A DNA stretch of 7,046 nucleotides from an uncultured Clostridia bacterium (GTDB lineage: Bacteria; Bacillota; Clostridia; Lachnospirales; Anaerotignaceae). The translations under genes and the position numbers were made by a program. Position 1 is the first letter of the stretch; each line of letters begins with the position of its first letter. Positions 6,015 through 7,046 of this stretch are shown piece by piece. The stretch lies in NCBI GenBank assembly GCA_947036475.1, contig CAMQRG010000105.1, positions 1 to 7,046 on the forward strand. Reading direction: 5' to 3'. Under the pieces are notes generated by a model. It was not told where the DNA came from. It was given only the letters and a program-made list of their open reading frames with translations, and ran no database searches.

Positions 6015-6208
6015 AAGACCGTGGGGCTCTGCCCCACTTCCCCGCCAACCCTTTGAAAAGGGTTGGATTCCAAACTTTATAGCGGAAAACTACGTTTTCC
6101 GAAAGATATAAACTTTTTATATCCTCCATCGCATGGAATGCGATGGCAATCCGGGGTCAAGGGGGAAGTTCCCCCTTGCGGGGTATTGGGGCAGCGCCCC
6201 AAGGTCTT
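6015..6208. repeat. 194-bp mirror-symmetric element of seven hairpins
   Basis: This fills the gap between the helicase stop and the clamp ribosome site. Perfect stems: GTGGGGC/GCCCCAC (6021-6037), CCAACCCTT/AAGGGTTGG (6045-6066), CGGAAAAC/GTTTTCCG (6083-6101), GATATAAA/TTTATATC (6105-6123), CCATCGCAT/ATGCGATGG (6126-6146), CAAGGGGG/CCCCCTTG (6158-6178) and TTGGGGC/GCCCCAA (6186-6202). Hairpins 1 and 7, 2 and 6, 3 and 5 are placed as mirror images around hairpin 4 (centre about 6112-6114). The outer 31 bases (6015-6045) match the reverse complement of 6178-6208 at 27 positions, and both ends are AAGACC/GGTCTT. No T-run follows any stem, so it is not a standard terminator. It is likely a dispersed palindromic repeat, or a structured RNA affecting mRNA processing between helicase and clamp (inference). 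Confidence 0.75.
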
Positions 6209-6210
6209 GG

Positions 6211-6217
6211 AAGGAGG
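6211..6217 (+). promoter_or_regulatory. Ribosome binding site for the clamp gene
   Basis: AAGGAGG is 8 bases before ATG 6226. A nearer ATG at 6219 is 1 base away and reaches a stop after five codons, so 6226 is the start. The site begins two bases after the 194-bp palindrome ends. Confidence 0.8.
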
Positions 6218-6225
6218 CATGAAGA

Positions 6226-7046
6226 ATGAAATTTGATATGGAGAAAAGTGTTTTGGCAGAAATGGCGGAAAAAGTGAAAAAAGTGGCCAGTGACAGCCTG
6301 CCTGCGGAGATGCTCCGCGGTGTCTGTCTGGAATGCAGCAGGTCTGAGCAGGAGGTTTCCATGATTGCGACAGACCTGTCCATGTCTGTTTTCCTGAAAG
6401 GGCCAGCGGAAGTGATAGAAAGCGGGCGCATCGTGATAAACGCAAGGCTGCTGTTTGACATCATCTCCCACGCGCCCGGCGATGTCGTCAGGTTCTGGGC
6501 AGATTATAAAAAGAACATGGTCAGAATCAGGTCGCAGAAGTCTGCTTACAATATCATGTTCCTCAGTGCGAAGCATTATCCCAGACCGGATATGCCCTTT
6601 CCGGAGGATACCGTCAAAATCTCCGGTATCCCCGGCATGGCGGCGAAGACTGCCTTTGCTGTAAATGAGGACAGCGCGAACAGGGCACTGGGCTGTATCT
6701 GCCTGCGTACACATAAAAACAGGATACAGGCGGCGGCAAGCAACGGCTCATGCGTGATGCTGACAAAGCAGGACGCGGACGCAGGGGAGGAAAAGCAGTT
6801 CCTCCTGCCCGGAAAACAGTTTTTGAAGCTTGCGGCAATGTCCTCAAATGAGGACGAATACAGCATGGGCTCAATACAGAACCGCGTAGTATTCATGAAA
6901 AAAGGCATGATGGTATCACTCGAAACGTTCTGGGACGTCACTTTTCTGGATACAGACAGGTTAATACAGTCTGTTACGCCGCAGTATACGGCAACTGTCG
7001 AGGCAAAGGATATGAAAAACGCGCTGGATATGATGTCTGTGGACGG
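6226..7046 (+). CDS. dnaN: DNA polymerase III beta sliding clamp, 3' end missing
   Basis: An open frame of 273 codons that runs off the window without a stop. Beta clamps are about 370 residues in three repeated domains, so domains I and II and the start of III are present. Diagnostic features: ATDLSMSVFL (48-57, the clamp TDLE block), GRIVINARLLFDIISHAPGD (67-86, matching the G.i.vpak.l.ei...lp block), SAKHYPRPDMP (114-124, matching the YP.lP loop at the end of domain I) and FLLPGKQFLKLAAM (192-205, end of domain II). The product would form a dimeric ring on DNA and tether polymerases and other partners. It diverges from a typical chromosomal DnaN and sits with mobile-element genes, so it is probably the element's own second clamp. 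The gene precedes unseen sequence; the partner helicase upstream carries a clamp-binding tail. The symbol reflects family, not the housekeeping copy. Confidence 0.9.
   Translation, partial: MKFDMEKSVLAEMAEKVKKVASDSLPAEMLRGVCLECSRSEQEVSMIATDLSMSVFLKGPAEVIESGRIVINARLLFDIISHAPGDVVRFWADYKKNMVRIRSQKSAYNIMFLSAKHYPRPDMPFPEDTVKISGIPGMAAKTAFAVNEDSANRALGCICLRTHKNRIQAAASNGSCVMLTKQDADAGEEKQFLLPGKQFLKLAAMSSNEDEYSMGSIQNRVVFMKKGMMVSLETFWDVTFLDTDRLIQSVTPQYTATVEAKDMKNALDMMSVD

Noticed and set aside
6015..6066. Rho-independent terminator of the helicase operon
   Set aside because: The GC-rich stems are not followed by a T-run, and the clamp gene downstream is likely co-expressed; some termination cannot be excluded.
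5519..6073. Minus-strand open frame of 184 codons
   Set aside because: It is antisense to the helicase C-terminus, with Ser/Ala-rich low-information translation and no start signal.
6015..6208. CRISPR array
   Set aside because: The stems are all different in sequence and arranged as mirror pairs; there is no constant direct repeat with unique spacers.
6157..6714. Minus-strand open frames opposite the clamp gene
   Set aside because: The + strand encodes recognisable beta-clamp blocks; the opposite frames have no family features and run into the hairpin element.

Overview
The first 39 bases are not biological. They match the Nextera transposase adapter (mosaic end plus read-2 sequence), so the real DNA starts at about position 40 and the left edge is a contig end. 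The rest looks like a mobile element (integrative conjugative element, large plasmid or phage-like island) from a Firmicutes host, probably a gut Clostridia/Lachnospiraceae-type organism. The basis for this is strong AAGGAGG ribosome sites, mid GC, an XRE repressor-type gene, a DUF3846 protein, and a helicase plus an extra sliding clamp. The taxonomic placement is inference.

Layout, all genes on the + strand. (1) 40-1635, a small regulatory operon: a promoter overlapped by an inverted repeat, an XRE helix-turn-helix protein, then, 3 bp after its stop, a TTG-started 386-residue protein. I read that protein as SLOG-like domain, sigma-70 region-4-like HTH, and a second, shorter SLOG-like domain. 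(2) 1636-2024, a gene-free stretch: an 11-bp direct repeat, a small hairpin, a 163-bp imperfect palindrome and a rho-independent-type terminator. (3) 2025-2384, an unrecognised 119-residue protein, then a 109-bp gap with an AT-rich hairpin. (4) 2494-7046, a replication/repair-like module: a DUF3846 protein, translationally coupled (ATGA overlap) to a 1043-residue SNF2-like SF2 helicase with an inserted zinc ribbon. A 194-bp element of seven hairpins in mirror order follows, then the start of a DNA polymerase III beta clamp gene (dnaN-like) that runs off the right edge.

How the parts may work together: the helicase ends in QISLFDF, which matches the bacterial clamp-binding motif (QL[S/D]LF), and the next gene encodes a clamp. 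This suggests the helicase is tethered to the element's own clamp. The XRE and SLOG-HTH-SLOG pair looks like a sensor/regulator cassette in which nucleotide-type ligand sensing could be coupled to transcription. Both ideas are inference from sequence. I saw no tRNA, rRNA, CRISPR array or transposase gene.
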